A stretch of DNA of 62,716 bases from Gemmatimonadales bacterium (lineage in GTDB: Bacteria > Gemmatimonadota > Gemmatimonadetes > Gemmatimonadales > GWC2-71-9), in NCBI GenBank assembly GCA_019637315.1, contig JAHBVU010000021.1, positions 1-62,716 of the forward strand. The letters are read 5' to 3'. Below the pieces are notes generated by a model. The model searched no databases and was not told where the DNA came from. It saw only the letters and a program-made list of their open reading frames with translations. Positions 7,838 through 18,300 of this stretch are shown one piece after another; position 1 is the stretch's first letter, and every line of letters starts with the position of its first letter. Made by a program: the position numbers and the translations under genes.

Positions 7838-9002
7838 GTCCTGCTACCAATTCCAGCCGTGCAATCGCCTCGACGAGCCGCGCCGGTCCTACCGTCAGTG
7901 CAATCCGGAAGTACCCTTCGCCGGCCGGACCGAACGCCCGACCTGGCAACGTGACCACCCCCTGCTCCTCGAGCGCCGCACGACTCCAGGCGCTCGAGTC
8001 TGTTCCCGGCGGAAGCCGGACCCACAAGTACATCGCTGCCTGCGGACGATCGACCGCAAATCCGTGCGCCCGCAGCGCATCGACCCCGGCATCCCGCCGA
8101 GCCGCCAGCTCCGTACGGATCGGCTCCACGAACTCCTCGGCCCGGTCCAGCGCCACCACCCCGGCGCGCTGCACCGCCAGAAAGGGGCCGGTGTCGGTGT
8201 AACTCTTGATCTTGGTCAGTGCCCCGATCAACTCGCGATTCCCCACCGCAAAACCGATCCGCCACCCCGTCATCGAGAAACTCTTCGACAGCGAGAAGAA
8301 CTCCACCGCAATGTCGCGGGCCCCGGGCAGATCGAAGATGCTGGGCGCCCGATATCCGTCGAAGGTCAGATCGCAGTACGCATTGTCATACGCCAGAACG
8401 ATGCCCCGCGACCGGCAGATCGCCACCGTTCGTGCCAGATACTCCAATGGCGCGATGGCCGCCGTCGGATTGTTGGGATAGTTGAGATAGACGAGCCGAG
8501 TTCGGTCCAGCACCGCGGTCGGCAGCGCGTCCAGGTCGAGCAGAAAGCCATTGTCCGCCGCCAGACCAACCACGAAAGGCTCGGCGCCGGTCAGGATGGC
8601 GCCCCCGACGTAGGCCTGATACCCCGGCTCCGGCAAGATCACGACATCACCGGGATTGACCAGCGCAAAGGGCAGGTGCGCAAGGCCTTCTTTGGAACCA
8701 ATCAGCGGAAGCAGCTCCGCACTGGGGTCGAAGCCATGTCCGAAGCGGCGCTCGACGTACCTCGCTGCGGCGCGCCGGTACTCGGCGTGGCCCTGCTGGA
8801 AACCGTACTTGCTCATTGCCGGGTCACGAATCGCTTCGATCATGGCCTCCCGGACTGGCTGCGGGGGGGGTGCATCGTTGTCACCGGCGCCGAGATCGAT
8901 CACATCCACGCCAGCCTCGAGCAGCCGACGCTTGATGGCCGGCACCTCGGCGAGCGGGTAGCTCGGCAGCCGCGCCAGTCGATCGCTCAGACGGAGGCTC
9001 AC
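7806..9002 (-). CDS. class I/II PLP-dependent aminotransferase (DapL/AspC type)
   Basis: A 398-residue fold-type I aminotransferase. It has the substrate-binding N-terminus GAGDNDAPPP, the PLP-phosphate region GSKEGLAHLPFAL, NYPNNPT (Asn/Pro motif), AYDNAYCD (Asp contacting the pyridine N) and the Schiff-base Lys in SLSKSFSMTGWRIGF. The GxGDxDxPPP start resembles LL-diaminopimelate and related aminotransferases, but substrate cannot be fixed from motifs. The GTG start overlaps the stop of the FAH-family gene (GTGA), so the two are coupled. Confidence 0.88.
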   Translation of the reverse strand: MSLRLSDRLARLPSYPLAEVPAIKRRLLEAGVDVIDLGAGDNDAPPPQPVREAMIEAIRDPAMSKYGFQQGHAEYRRAAARYVERRFGHGFDPSAELLPLIGSKEGLAHLPFALVNPGDVVILPEPGYQAYVGGAILTGAEPFVVGLAADNGFLLDLDALPTAVLDRTRLVYLNYPNNPTAAIAPLEYLARTVAICRSRGIVLAYDNAYCDLTFDGYRAPSIFDLPGARDIAVEFFSLSKSFSMTGWRIGFAVGNRELIGALTKIKSYTDTGPFLAVQRAGVVALDRAEEFVEPIRTELAARRDAGVDALRAHGFAVDRPQAAMYLWVRLPPGTDSSAWSRAALEEQGVVTLPGRAFGPAGEGYFRIALTVGPARLVEAIARLELVAGRGVGSSAATA

Positions 9003-9613
9003 TCGGCCACCACCGGGTTCCGGAGCAAGCCGACGCCGGGAATCTCCACTTCGACGACGTCACCGGGCGCCAGCCGTCCGACGCCGGCAGGCGTGCCCGT
9101 GGACACGATATCGCCCGGCTCCAGCGTCATGATGTGACTGATCAGGGACAGCACGAACGGCACGCCGAAGTGCATCGCGCTGGTATGCCCCTGTTGACGG
9201 ATCTGTCCATTGACCCGGCAGATGATGTCGAGATTGCGCCAGTCGACATCGGCAACGACCTCGCTGCTGATCGGGCAGAAGGTGTCGTGCCCCTTGGCCC
9301 GCACCCACTGCGATTCCCGCTTCTGCCAGTCACGTGACGTCACGTCGTTGAGACACACATAGCCCCGGACCCCCTGCATGGCCTCCGCCTCCGATACGCG
9401 GCGGAGTCGGGATCCGATTACCACGGCCAGTTCGGCCTCATGTTCGACGTGGCTCGCAATCTTCGGGAGGACGATGGCCTCGCCGGACCCGATCAGCGAA
9501 CTGGGGGGTTTGAGGAAGAGGAGCGGCTCGGCCGGAATCTCGCCACCCATCTCTTTGGCATGCTCGAAATAGTTCTTGCCGACGCAGACGATCTTGGAGG
9601 GTGTCTGGTTCAC
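8999..9613 (-). CDS. fumarylacetoacetate hydrolase (FAH) family protein
   Basis: A 204-residue single-domain FAH enzyme. KIVCVGKNYFEHAKEMG opens the fold. The metal-binding glutamates appear in HEAELAVVIG, with the distal Asp in CLNDVTSRD. The family cleaves or decarboxylates acylpyruvates and 2-oxo-acids with Mg2+. The start is GTG at 9613. A TAAGAT-like -10 on the minus strand (9673-9678) suggests that its operon (FAH, aminotransferase, TonB-like, hypothetical) has its own promoter in the 111-base gap after the helicase gene. Confidence 0.85.
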   Translation of the reverse strand: MNQTPSKIVCVGKNYFEHAKEMGGEIPAEPLLFLKPPSSLIGSGEAIVLPKIASHVEHEAELAVVIGSRLRRVSEAEAMQGVRGYVCLNDVTSRDWQKRESQWVRAKGHDTFCPISSEVVADVDWRNLDIICRVNGQIRQQGHTSAMHFGVPFVLSLISHIMTLEPGDIVSTGTPAGVGRLAPGDVVEVEIPGVGLLRNPVVAE

Positions 9614-9724
9614 TCGTGCACTCGAGGAGGGTGAGAGTCGGGGCGCAGCCGGAAAGCCGACCCGCCGGGCCTATCTTAAGAATAATGCCTGCGGGGCCCG
9701 GATGGTCGCGGTGCGCCGCCCCGG

Positions 9725-12238
9725 TCAGACCTCCGCCCCGATGCCGTGGCCCGCAAAAAAGTCCTCAGCGGCCGTCCGAACCTGGGCCCAGGGACCGTCG
9801 ACCCGGGGGGCTGCTGGCAGTCCGCTCAGGATCCAGGGTCCGTACCGACGCGTCAGCACGCGGCTGTCGAGCAGCACGACCACCCCGGCATCGGACCGGG
9901 ATCGAATCAGCCGCCCGAACCCTTGCTTGAGCTTGAGCGCCGCGTGCGGCAGCAGGTACTGGAAGAAGCCGTCGACCCCCTGCTCCGCCAGGCGTTCGAG
10001 TCGGGCCGCAGTCAGCGGCTCCGACGGCACCTTGAACGGCAGCTTGGCAAGCACCAGCGTTCGCAGCGCCCGCCCGGGCACATCGACCCCCTCCCAGAAC
10101 GAATCGGTACCGAGCAGGATGGCGTTGCCTGCCTCGCGGAACCGCCGCAGCAGGGCATCGCGCGAGCCCTGGCCCTGAACCAGCAGCGGCCAGCGTGGGT
10201 CGAGCTGGGATCGCAAGCGCTCTGCCGCCCGCCGCAAGGCTCCGTGACTCGTAAAGAGCGCGAACATCCCGCCGTCGGAGGCGTAGGCCAGATCCTCGAT
10301 GATCGTAGCCACCGCGGCGTCATGGGCTGCCTCATTCTCCCGTGGATCCGGCAAGTCGGTCGGGATGCCGAACAGGCATTGCGACGGATAGTCGAAGGGC
10401 GAAGGCAGCATTTCCCGCACCGTGACTGGCGAGGGACTCGCCGCAAGCCCAAGGCGGGATTCGAGAAAGTCGAACTCGCCCCCCGCAGCAAGCGTTGCGC
10501 TGGTGAGCACGACCGTCTTGTTGCGCTCGAACACGAGTTCCCTCAGAATCGGCGCCAGATCGAGCGGCACGGCGGCGAGCGATACCGTCTGCCCTTTGAG
10601 GCCGGATCGCTGCACCCAGCGGACGATCGGCGGACCTCCGCCCACAGGCCGAAGCGTCTGATTGAGAGCGTCACGGCCCGAATCGAGCCGACGAACCACG
10701 CCCTTCACTTCCTGCAGCAACTGGGTCCTCCGCTCGCTTGCTTCGCCAAGACTCATCCGATCGGCGACAGTCTCGACGTCGTCGGCAACCCGCTTGAATG
10801 CCCCGACCAGCGCGTCGACCTCCCGCCTGAGCCCCTCGTCCCAGATCGGATCCTTGCTGAAGTCATCGGCCAAGCGAATCGGTCCGCCGCCATCGGCCAT
10901 CAGCCGGAGCAGCAGGCGCTGAAACATCGCCTCCGCCGCGCCGCGGGCCTCGGCGATGGCCGGGCCCAGTCGCTCCGCAATCAGCGCAAGACTGGCGCGG
11001 GAAAGCACATCGCCGTCCCGCATCAACTCTCGGGCAAGGGTCGGCACCAACCCACGTCCGTTCCGCTCGAGCCGACCCAGTAAACGGCGTACGCCGGCGC
11101 TCGAGATCTGCTTGCCGAGATGCGTTGCCGAGACGTCCTCCAAATGGTGGGCCTCATCCAGGATGAGCCGCTGGTAGGGCGGCAGCACGGCGGCATCCTC
11201 CCAATTGTCGGAGGCCTGCCGGACCGCAAGGTCCGCAGCAAGCAGATGGTGATTGACCACCACTACATCGGCCTCCGCGGCCTTCCGTCGGGCCCGGAAG
11301 AGAAAGCACTTGTCGAACTTGGGGCATTTGAGCCGGGGGCAGAGATCCGATTCCGCCGAGACCTCGTCCCAGACCTCGCCCGAGGGCGGCGTCGCCAGAT
11401 CGCCAATGGTGCCGTCGGCAGTTCGGGTGGCCCACTCCGCGATGCTGACGAGTTCGGCCACCCGTCCTTCGTCCAGCAAGGACTGCTGCCCGAAGGACGC
11501 CATTTCGAGACGGGCCAGGCAGACGTAGTTCCGCCACCCCTTGAGCAGCGCAAAGGTCGGCTGCCGTTCCTCGGTGCCCAGCGCATCGCGGAGCAACGGC
11601 AGGTCTTTGCCTACCAGCTGCTCCTGCAGGTTGATGGTGTTGGTGGAAATGACCGTGCGCTCGTCGTTCTTGCGGGCCCACTCGAGCGCGGGCAACAGAT
11701 ACGCAAATGATTTGCCGACGCCGGTACCCGCCTCGAGCAGCAGCACGCCGCCGTCGTTGTAGCCGTCGGCAATGTACGCGGCCATGTCGCGCTGACTCTG
11801 GCGATCCTCGTACTGACCGAGATGCCTGGCTACCGGCCCATGCTCCCCCAGCTGGGCTACGATCTCGGGCGGATCGATCGGTACCTGAACGCGAGCCCGC
11901 GGGACCTCGACGACGACATAGAGTTCGGTCGCTGCGTTGTCGATGATGCCGAATCCGACCCCTGCATCGTGAAAGCGAGCAGCGACGTTGAGGTCGGCAA
12001 ACGAGGGTTCCAGCACGCCCGTGGGGTGGTTATGGAGCACCATCTCGCCCCGCCGGGCAATGCCAGACAGGGCCAGCACCATTTCCGGGGTGCCGCGCGC
12101 TACCGTCCTCGCATCGGCAATCCGACCCTCGGCATCGAGTGACGCGACGAAACAGACCTCGCGCCCGCCCGCATCGGCGATCTCACGCGCGAGGTAGTTC
12201 TGTACGGAGGGGAGCCACCGAGGAGAAGCACCGGCCAT
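9725..12238 (-). CDS. JAMM (RadC-like) domain fused to a DinG/XPD-family helicase
   Basis: An 837-residue protein. Residues ~20-115 form a RadC-like JAB/JAMM domain with the full metal and catalytic set: Glu27 (REVCF), His69 and His71 (LHNHPTG), Ser79 and Asp82 (PSFAD). The rest is a superfamily 2 iron-sulfur helicase: Walker A GTGVGKS (171-177), four Fe-S cysteines (NYVC, LC, KC, KC), a DEAH box, motif V (DSFWEGVDVPG) and motif VI (QGFGRLIRS). DinG helicases unwind DNA and R-loops. In Firmicutes an exonuclease occupies this N-terminal position. ATG 12238 is preferred; a GTG at 12268 is in frame. Confidence 0.9.
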   Translation of the reverse strand: MAGASPRWLPSVQNYLAREIADAGGREVCFVASLDAEGRIADARTVARGTPEMVLALSGIARRGEMVLHNHPTGVLEPSFADLNVAARFHDAGVGFGIIDNAATELYVVVEVPRARVQVPIDPPEIVAQLGEHGPVARHLGQYEDRQSQRDMAAYIADGYNDGGVLLLEAGTGVGKSFAYLLPALEWARKNDERTVISTNTINLQEQLVGKDLPLLRDALGTEERQPTFALLKGWRNYVCLARLEMASFGQQSLLDEGRVAELVSIAEWATRTADGTIGDLATPPSGEVWDEVSAESDLCPRLKCPKFDKCFLFRARRKAAEADVVVVNHHLLAADLAVRQASDNWEDAAVLPPYQRLILDEAHHLEDVSATHLGKQISSAGVRRLLGRLERNGRGLVPTLARELMRDGDVLSRASLALIAERLGPAIAEARGAAEAMFQRLLLRLMADGGGPIRLADDFSKDPIWDEGLRREVDALVGAFKRVADDVETVADRMSLGEASERRTQLLQEVKGVVRRLDSGRDALNQTLRPVGGGPPIVRWVQRSGLKGQTVSLAAVPLDLAPILRELVFERNKTVVLTSATLAAGGEFDFLESRLGLAASPSPVTVREMLPSPFDYPSQCLFGIPTDLPDPRENEAAHDAAVATIIEDLAYASDGGMFALFTSHGALRRAAERLRSQLDPRWPLLVQGQGSRDALLRRFREAGNAILLGTDSFWEGVDVPGRALRTLVLAKLPFKVPSEPLTAARLERLAEQGVDGFFQYLLPHAALKLKQGFGRLIRSRSDAGVVVLLDSRVLTRRYGPWILSGLPAAPRVDGPWAQVRTAAEDFFAGHGIGAEV

Positions 12239-12301
12239 GCTGGAAGATAGTGAGCCTGCCCGCGCCACGCGGATCGGAAAAACGCAGCGGCGCCGGCAGG
12301 A

Positions 12302-13591
12302 TCAGGTCTTGAGTTCCTTCTTCTTGGCTGCCGGGAACAGCACATTGTTGAGGATCAGGCGGTACCCGGGCGAATGGGGGTGGAGCGACAGATCGGTCGG
12401 GGCATCGCCGATCTGGTGCTGCGGATCCTCCGGATCGTGGCCCCCAAAGAAGCACCAGGTGCCCTGCCCTCGCTCCCCCCGGATGTACTTGGCCCAGGCG
12501 GCACCTGGCTCATCCCCCAGAACCGTCACACCGGGTTTGAGCCGATCCTTCCTGAACGAGGTGGTGATTCCGTAAAAGTCCGGAATGACCTGACGGTGAT
12601 TCTGGACCAGCATGGTGGCGACCGGATCGATCTTCGCGCTGAAGTTGAACAGCGTGAAGGTGCCGAGCTGCTGACGACGGTCCGGCGCGTTGACCTGGTG
12701 GCCGTCGATGTCCGCAAACACGGCCAGCGACGGGCTCGGCTCGAGACGGGCCCCCTGAAACGCCAGGGCGCGATCCCACTTCATCTTGGCCGTGGCGTTG
12801 GGATCCATGGGAGTGCCGTCGGCATAGCTGGCGGCGATGTCGACACCGTCGCTGGCCAGCGCCAGGTCGAGCGTCTCGGTTGCCGTGCACATGGCAAACA
12901 GGAACCCGCCCCGCTCGACGAACGCGCCGATCGTCTGCGCCACCGCCCGCTTGGTGCTGGGCACGTTCGGGAAGCCGAGTTTTCTGGCGGTGGCCTCATT
13001 CCGTTCGACCATGGCATGGAGCCACGAGGCGCCGGTGTAGTTGAGATAAAACTTGGAGTACTGACCCGTGAAGTCTTCGTGATGGAGATGCAGCCAGTCG
13101 TAGGTGGTTAGCTTGCCTCCCACCACCTCCTCGTCCCAGATCTGATCGAACTTGATCCCGGCAAACTGCAGCGCCATCGTGACCGCATCGTCCCAGGGCG
13201 CTGCATTCGGTGGGGCATAGACGGCCATCTTCGGGGCCTTTTCCAGCGGCACGGCGTCCATGTTGCCGTCTCGGATCTCGGCCCGAATCCCCATGACCGT
13301 TGCCATGTCGACGGGGTGAACCGTCACCCCGGAGAGCGCCGCATCGCGAGCAGTGAGCGCATCGGCCGGCAGCAGGAAGGAACCGTTCCGGTAGTTGAGG
13401 AACCACTCCGCCTTGAGTTCCCGCTCGAGCACCCGGAAGGTCAAACCGTAGGCTTTGAGATGGTTGCTCTGTGTCTCATCCATCGGAACGAGGAGGTAGT
13501 CCGCTGCACCGAGCGGCACGGCAGGCCAGCCGCCGAGCGCAATGCCGCCAGCGCCAAACGCACCAAGCTGAAGGAAGGTTCGTCGCTTCAT
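12302..13591 (-). CDS. secreted 'asparagine synthetase B-like' protein, function unknown
   Basis: A 429-residue protein with a twin-arginine-like N-terminus (MKRRTFLQLGAFGAGG). The mature part opens YLLVPMDETQSNHLKAYG and contains GGFLFAMCTATETLDLAL, which has the look of a class I glutamine amidotransferase-like fold with a possible Cys nucleophile. Databases often label this family asparagine synthetase B, but no synthetase or AsnB N-terminal Cys signature is visible, so I regard that label as misleading. It is translationally coupled (ATGA) to the TPR gene and is the last gene of the envelope block. Confidence 0.75.
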   Translation of the reverse strand: MKRRTFLQLGAFGAGGIALGGWPAVPLGAADYLLVPMDETQSNHLKAYGLTFRVLERELKAEWFLNYRNGSFLLPADALTARDAALSGVTVHPVDMATVMGIRAEIRDGNMDAVPLEKAPKMAVYAPPNAAPWDDAVTMALQFAGIKFDQIWDEEVVGGKLTTYDWLHLHHEDFTGQYSKFYLNYTGASWLHAMVERNEATARKLGFPNVPSTKRAVAQTIGAFVERGGFLFAMCTATETLDLALASDGVDIAASYADGTPMDPNATAKMKWDRALAFQGARLEPSPSLAVFADIDGHQVNAPDRRQQLGTFTLFNFSAKIDPVATMLVQNHRQVIPDFYGITTSFRKDRLKPGVTVLGDEPGAAWAKYIRGERGQGTWCFFGGHDPEDPQHQIGDAPTDLSLHPHSPGYRLILNNVLFPAAKKKELKT

Positions 13592-15309
13592 CCGGGAGGA
13601 ATCACTCCTTTGGCCTGATCGAGCAGGCGGCGAGCCTGCGGAGCCACTGCGCTCGTCGGATAGCTGAGCAGCACCGTCTCGAGCGTTGCGATTGCCTCCG
13701 GCTTCCGATCGAGGTCGATCTGGATCCGGGCCAGTTCGAATCCGGCGGCCGCCGCGCTGGCGGGAATCTTGAGCTCGGCAACCCGGCTCAGAAGCCGAGC
13801 GGCGCCTTGCGGATCAGCAGCGCCGAGTCGCACCCGACCGGCCAGCAGCAGCAGCTCCGCCCCGCCCCGCTCGGCGGGCAGGCCTGCCCCGAGCCGTTCG
13901 AGCTGACTCGCCGCCTCCAGGCTGTCCCGCCGCTCGAGGCCCAGCAGCGCCTGGCCCAGGGCCGGCATGCTGTCGCCGTCGATGACCTGCAGCAGCGCGA
14001 GAACCGCGGTGCGAGACACGGAGGCTTCCCGCGCACCCGCGAACGGACCGGCAAAACGGAGCAACTCGGCAGCTGCCCGGATATCGCCCTGATAGAGCTT
14101 GATCCAACCCTGCAGAGCCAGACCCTCGACCGTGCTGTCCTCCGCCACCGCCGCGGCCGCCGCATCCAGCTTACCCGCACGAATCCAGCCCTCGGCCAAT
14201 CGCAGGGTCAGGGCCTGGCGATCCTCCTCCTTGAGGCTCGCGCGAAGCTGACCGAGCTGTTCGGCCGCTTCCTCCATCTTCCCTTCGGCAATCAGCACCG
14301 ACACCAGGGTCGCAGTGGCCGAGGCTGCCGCGCCGGGGGAAGCCTTGGCTTCGCTCGCGACCCTCGCGAGCAATCGGCGCGCCCCCTCCCGATCGCCGGC
14401 GTCGGCATACGCTTGCGCAGCTTCCATCCAGGCCCGGTTGGCCTGGGTGGGATCCTTGCCGCCGATGAACTCGAGCGCGGTAGCTTTGGCGAGGAACGCA
14501 TCGCGCCCGGACATGCCACGGACTTCCGCCAGAGCATCCTGCATGGCCTCGGTGACCCGCCCGCCCAGGTCCGTCGACGACGCCACCCGCCGAACCCCGC
14601 CGACAGGATCACCCCACCGAATCATCAGCAGCGACGCGATCCGGGTGCCCTCCGCGCCGTGTGCGCCAAGCGCCTCGAGTACCGCCGGCTGGACCCCGGT
14701 GGCCAGCTGACCGAGCATCGAGACCGCCGCCGGTCGATAGGCCGGCACCGCGGTGACAGCCGCGACCCACTCGCGGGCGGCGGTATCGAGATCTCGTTCG
14801 ATCGTCGCAAGCTGGGCAATCTCACCGGCCAGCGCACTGCCGCCGAGCTTGGCGCGCCCCAGGGTGTATGCCGCCCGGGCGGCGTTGCGATCGCGGGCCC
14901 CCAGCGCCGCCGACCCCCACTCCTGAAACGGTGCCTCCGAACCGGGCTCGAGCACCGCCCACCGTTCCACCACGGCGCGGGCACTGTCGGGCGCCGCAGC
15001 CGCCATGTACACCCGGACAGCCAGACCGTAGATGGGGATCGAAGGCTGCGCACTCTGGACCGCCCGCCGCACCTCAGGCACCATGTCCGCAACCTTGCCA
15101 CTCTGCCCGAGACTGCGTTCGAGGCCGAGCAAGGCACTGATATCGGCCGGCTGGGCCGCCAGCACCGAGCGATAGAGCTCGACCGCTGCGTCGTACTGCC
15201 CGCGCCGCTCCAGGTCGAGCCCCCGGCTGACAGGATCCGCCGAAGGGCGCGAAGGCTGGGCCAGAACCGGTGCCACCAGCAGGAGTGACAGGATCAGACC
15301 ACGAATCAC
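13588..15309 (-). CDS. periplasmic TPR-repeat protein
   Basis: A 573-residue protein with a Sec signal peptide (MIRGLILSLLLVAPVLAQ) and nearly continuous tetratricopeptide-like helical repeats (RGQYDAAVELYRSVLAAQPA is a canonical one; PEAIATLETVLLSYPTSA lies near the end). It probably acts as a protein-binding scaffold in the periplasm. Its start overlaps the DUF4175 gene stop by 4 bases and its stop overlaps the next gene by 4, so the three are made as a coupled unit. Confidence 0.85.
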   Translation of the reverse strand: MIRGLILSLLLVAPVLAQPSRPSADPVSRGLDLERRGQYDAAVELYRSVLAAQPADISALLGLERSLGQSGKVADMVPEVRRAVQSAQPSIPIYGLAVRVYMAAAAPDSARAVVERWAVLEPGSEAPFQEWGSAALGARDRNAARAAYTLGRAKLGGSALAGEIAQLATIERDLDTAAREWVAAVTAVPAYRPAAVSMLGQLATGVQPAVLEALGAHGAEGTRIASLLMIRWGDPVGGVRRVASSTDLGGRVTEAMQDALAEVRGMSGRDAFLAKATALEFIGGKDPTQANRAWMEAAQAYADAGDREGARRLLARVASEAKASPGAAASATATLVSVLIAEGKMEEAAEQLGQLRASLKEEDRQALTLRLAEGWIRAGKLDAAAAAVAEDSTVEGLALQGWIKLYQGDIRAAAELLRFAGPFAGAREASVSRTAVLALLQVIDGDSMPALGQALLGLERRDSLEAASQLERLGAGLPAERGGAELLLLAGRVRLGAADPQGAARLLSRVAELKIPASAAAAGFELARIQIDLDRKPEAIATLETVLLSYPTSAVAPQARRLLDQAKGVIPPG

Positions 15310-18300
15310 GGCGGACTCCCTGCCGACAAACGCCGGAAGTACTCGGTGACCAACCGACGCTCCTCGGGCGACAGACGCTGCAGCTCCTCCCAGCTCGGCA
15401 GCCGCACCGCCCCGGCACCGGACTGCAATCGTCGCAGCGGAGCCGGAATGCTGACGGCATCGGTCCGGGCCGTCTCACCCTGTCGCTCCTTCTTCTCATC
15501 CGACTCTTCGCCCTGCAGGGTCCGTCCGGCATCCAGCATCCGCCGGAACAAACGTTCCTGTCGCCCCACCGTTTCCCGATCGAGTCGGCCCGCCTCGAGC
15601 CGTCGGGCCAACTCCCGCGCTTCTTCAGCCAGCTGTTGCGCCCCCGGCGTCTGCATCTCAGCCCGGAATCGTTCCAGCTCTTCGGCCATCTTGCGCTGCC
15701 GCTCGGCCAGGGCCTGCATCTGCCCCCCGACCTGCTGCTGACTCATCATCATCGACAGCAGGTTGTTGCCGTCCTGACTCAGGCTGCCCTGCTGGCCGGC
15801 CATCTGCTGCATCCGCTGCATCGCTTCGGCCACGCCTGATGCCGACGACGAGCCGGACACATCGTCCCGGGACCGGAGCATCTGAAAGGCGGCGACGTTG
15901 AGCGCATCGACCGCCTCACCCGATTGCTGCGCCGCCTCCCGCAGATTGGCCGACGCCGACGAGACCGCATCCCGAGCTCGGGCCATCTGCAACCGGGCCT
16001 GCAGCAACGCCGTGCCGATCTGCGGAGAGATCAGCGCGTTCTTGCCGCTCACGGCCAGCACCTGCTCGACAATCTTCTGAACCCCTTCTTCGATGACCGC
16101 CTGCTCCTGGCGCGTCTGACTCACCGGCATCCCGCGACCGATGGCCGTGCTGAGGGCAAGCTGACGCTGACTCAGGCGGGCCGTTTCCGCCAGCGCCCGA
16201 TCGAGCGCATCCACGACCTCCTGGCGCCAGGCGTCTTGCTGCTCCTCCCGCTGCTCCTGGACCTGCTGCTCGACCTGCTCCATCTGCTGCGCGGCCTGCT
16301 CGCCCTTGGACTTGGCCTCCTGCGCTTTGCCCTGTTGAGCCGACTGCGCCGCCTCACGCATCTTGTCGGCGGCCTGCTTGGCCTGCTGCGCACTCGACTC
16401 GAGCGCGGATTTGCGCTCCTCGCTGTCGAGTTGCTTGGCAGCCTGCTCGAGTCCTTGCGCTACGGAATCGGTTCGCGCCGCGAGCTGCTCCTCTGCCGCC
16501 GCCGACGCCGCCGCGCCCGCACTGTCGCTCGAGGCCACCTTCTGATTCCATGCCTCCTGCTGCTCCCGGACTTCGCGCGACTCCTGTTCCAGGCTCGAGA
16601 GCTCGCCCTCGAGCGCCGCGCGACGGAATAGCTCTTTGCTGCGCTCGAGCGCCTCCCGCAGTTTCTGCTGCGCCTCGGCCAGGTTGGCCAGCGCGTCCTT
16701 GGTCGCTTGCGGGTCGAGTTTCTCGAGCGCCTGTCGAAGCTGCTCCAGATGCTGCCGCATCTCGGGCGAAATCGCCTTGTCGAGCTGGGCTCGAATCTCG
16801 TCGAGTTGCCGTCGGAAGGACGAGTCGGTAATCCCACCCTGCTCGGCCGAGCGCTGCAGCTGCTCCAGCCGTTCGCCCAGCGCCTCGGCCTGATCGATCA
16901 GATCCTGCTGATCACGGGCGACCTGCTCGGCGCGCTTGGCTTCGTCGAACGAGAGCGACTGCTCACCACGCCGGCTGCCCTCGCTGGTCCGCTGCCGCTC
17001 GCGACTGAGATCCTCAGTCTGGCGCTGCAAGGCCCGGCTTTCCGCCACCAGCGAGTCGAGCGTCTTGGCGATGTCCTGGCTGGCCGACCGTTGCTCCTGC
17101 CTGGTTTCACTCCGGGTCGGTACGATCAGGACGAAATTGCGGGAACGCCCCAGCTGCGCCCGGGGTGCGTTGTCGCGCGCCTCGACCCAGTAGGACAGCG
17201 TGTCGCCAGGTACCAGGCCCAGTCCGGTGAGATCGAGGCGGGTATCGAGGAGCGCTCGCTCCGCAACACCGCCCGCCAACGGCAGGCTCACCACAGCCGT
17301 CTGCCGGTTACGATGGACCCTGGTGTGCAGCGAGACACCCACCACGCCGTAGTCGTCGCGAACATCGATGACCAGCGGAACCTCGCCCGTCATGGCCGGC
17401 ATGGTGTCACGGCCTGGCACCGGAACCTCGACCTGCGGAACCTGATCCGGCACCAGGAGGACCGGGATGCGCACCGGGTCTCCTCCGAGGGGCGCCCCGT
17501 CGGAGGTGATGAGCTCCAGCCCCAGGACGCCAGACTCCGTCGGTGTGATGGCGCCGCCGAACGTGGTGCCCTCCACCCGCATCGCCACGCTGCGTGATCC
17601 CTGACTCCAGCCGGCGGACGCCAGCTCCGCCGTCGTCTCCCCCGCCGCGGTCAGGCGGGTTCCTTCCGGAAGCAGCAACGTATCACCGGCAATCGGCAAG
17701 ACCTCGTCTTCCAGCTTGAGATAGGCCGGATAACTCGCCGTCAGAGTCAGCCGACCGAGAAAGACGGGCAGGCGGACCCGGACCATGACCGTATCGGATG
17801 ACCGGCCTCCGCTGGCGACGAACGCAAAGAGGTCGCCTTCGAGCGGACCAATCGTCCGGCTTGCCCGCCCGGTCGAATCCAGCTCGACCCGCTCCCGGCG
17901 CCACTGCTCGCCCTTGCCGCGCAGCCAGAGTTCCGCGTCCCGCCGCCCCGCCGCCCGCAGGCCAAGCGCAATCGACTCGCCCCGATCGACCGCGTTCCGG
18001 TCGACCGTGACTTGCACCGGAGCGACGAAGGTGGCCCACGCCTCGGCCGGGGACCACAGCAGCGCCACCGGACCCGACAAGGGGCGGGTGCCCAGCAAGG
18101 CAATCACACCGAGCCCCACGGCCACCAGGCCCAGTCGACCGGACGAACGCCAGCGCAGACGGATCGGATCGAGCGCCTCGGTGCCCCGCTGATCCAGGGC
18201 CGCGGCAGCCGCCTGGTCCGCAGCCGCAAAGAGCGCGGCGCTGGTCCCGGCGGAGGCTCCATCGAGCACCCCGATCAGCACACCGTGTCGCCACCCCGGA

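Noticed and set aside
13471-15288. 605-residue plus-strand frame
   Set aside because: Antisense to a clear TPR protein; its composition is that of a shadow frame.
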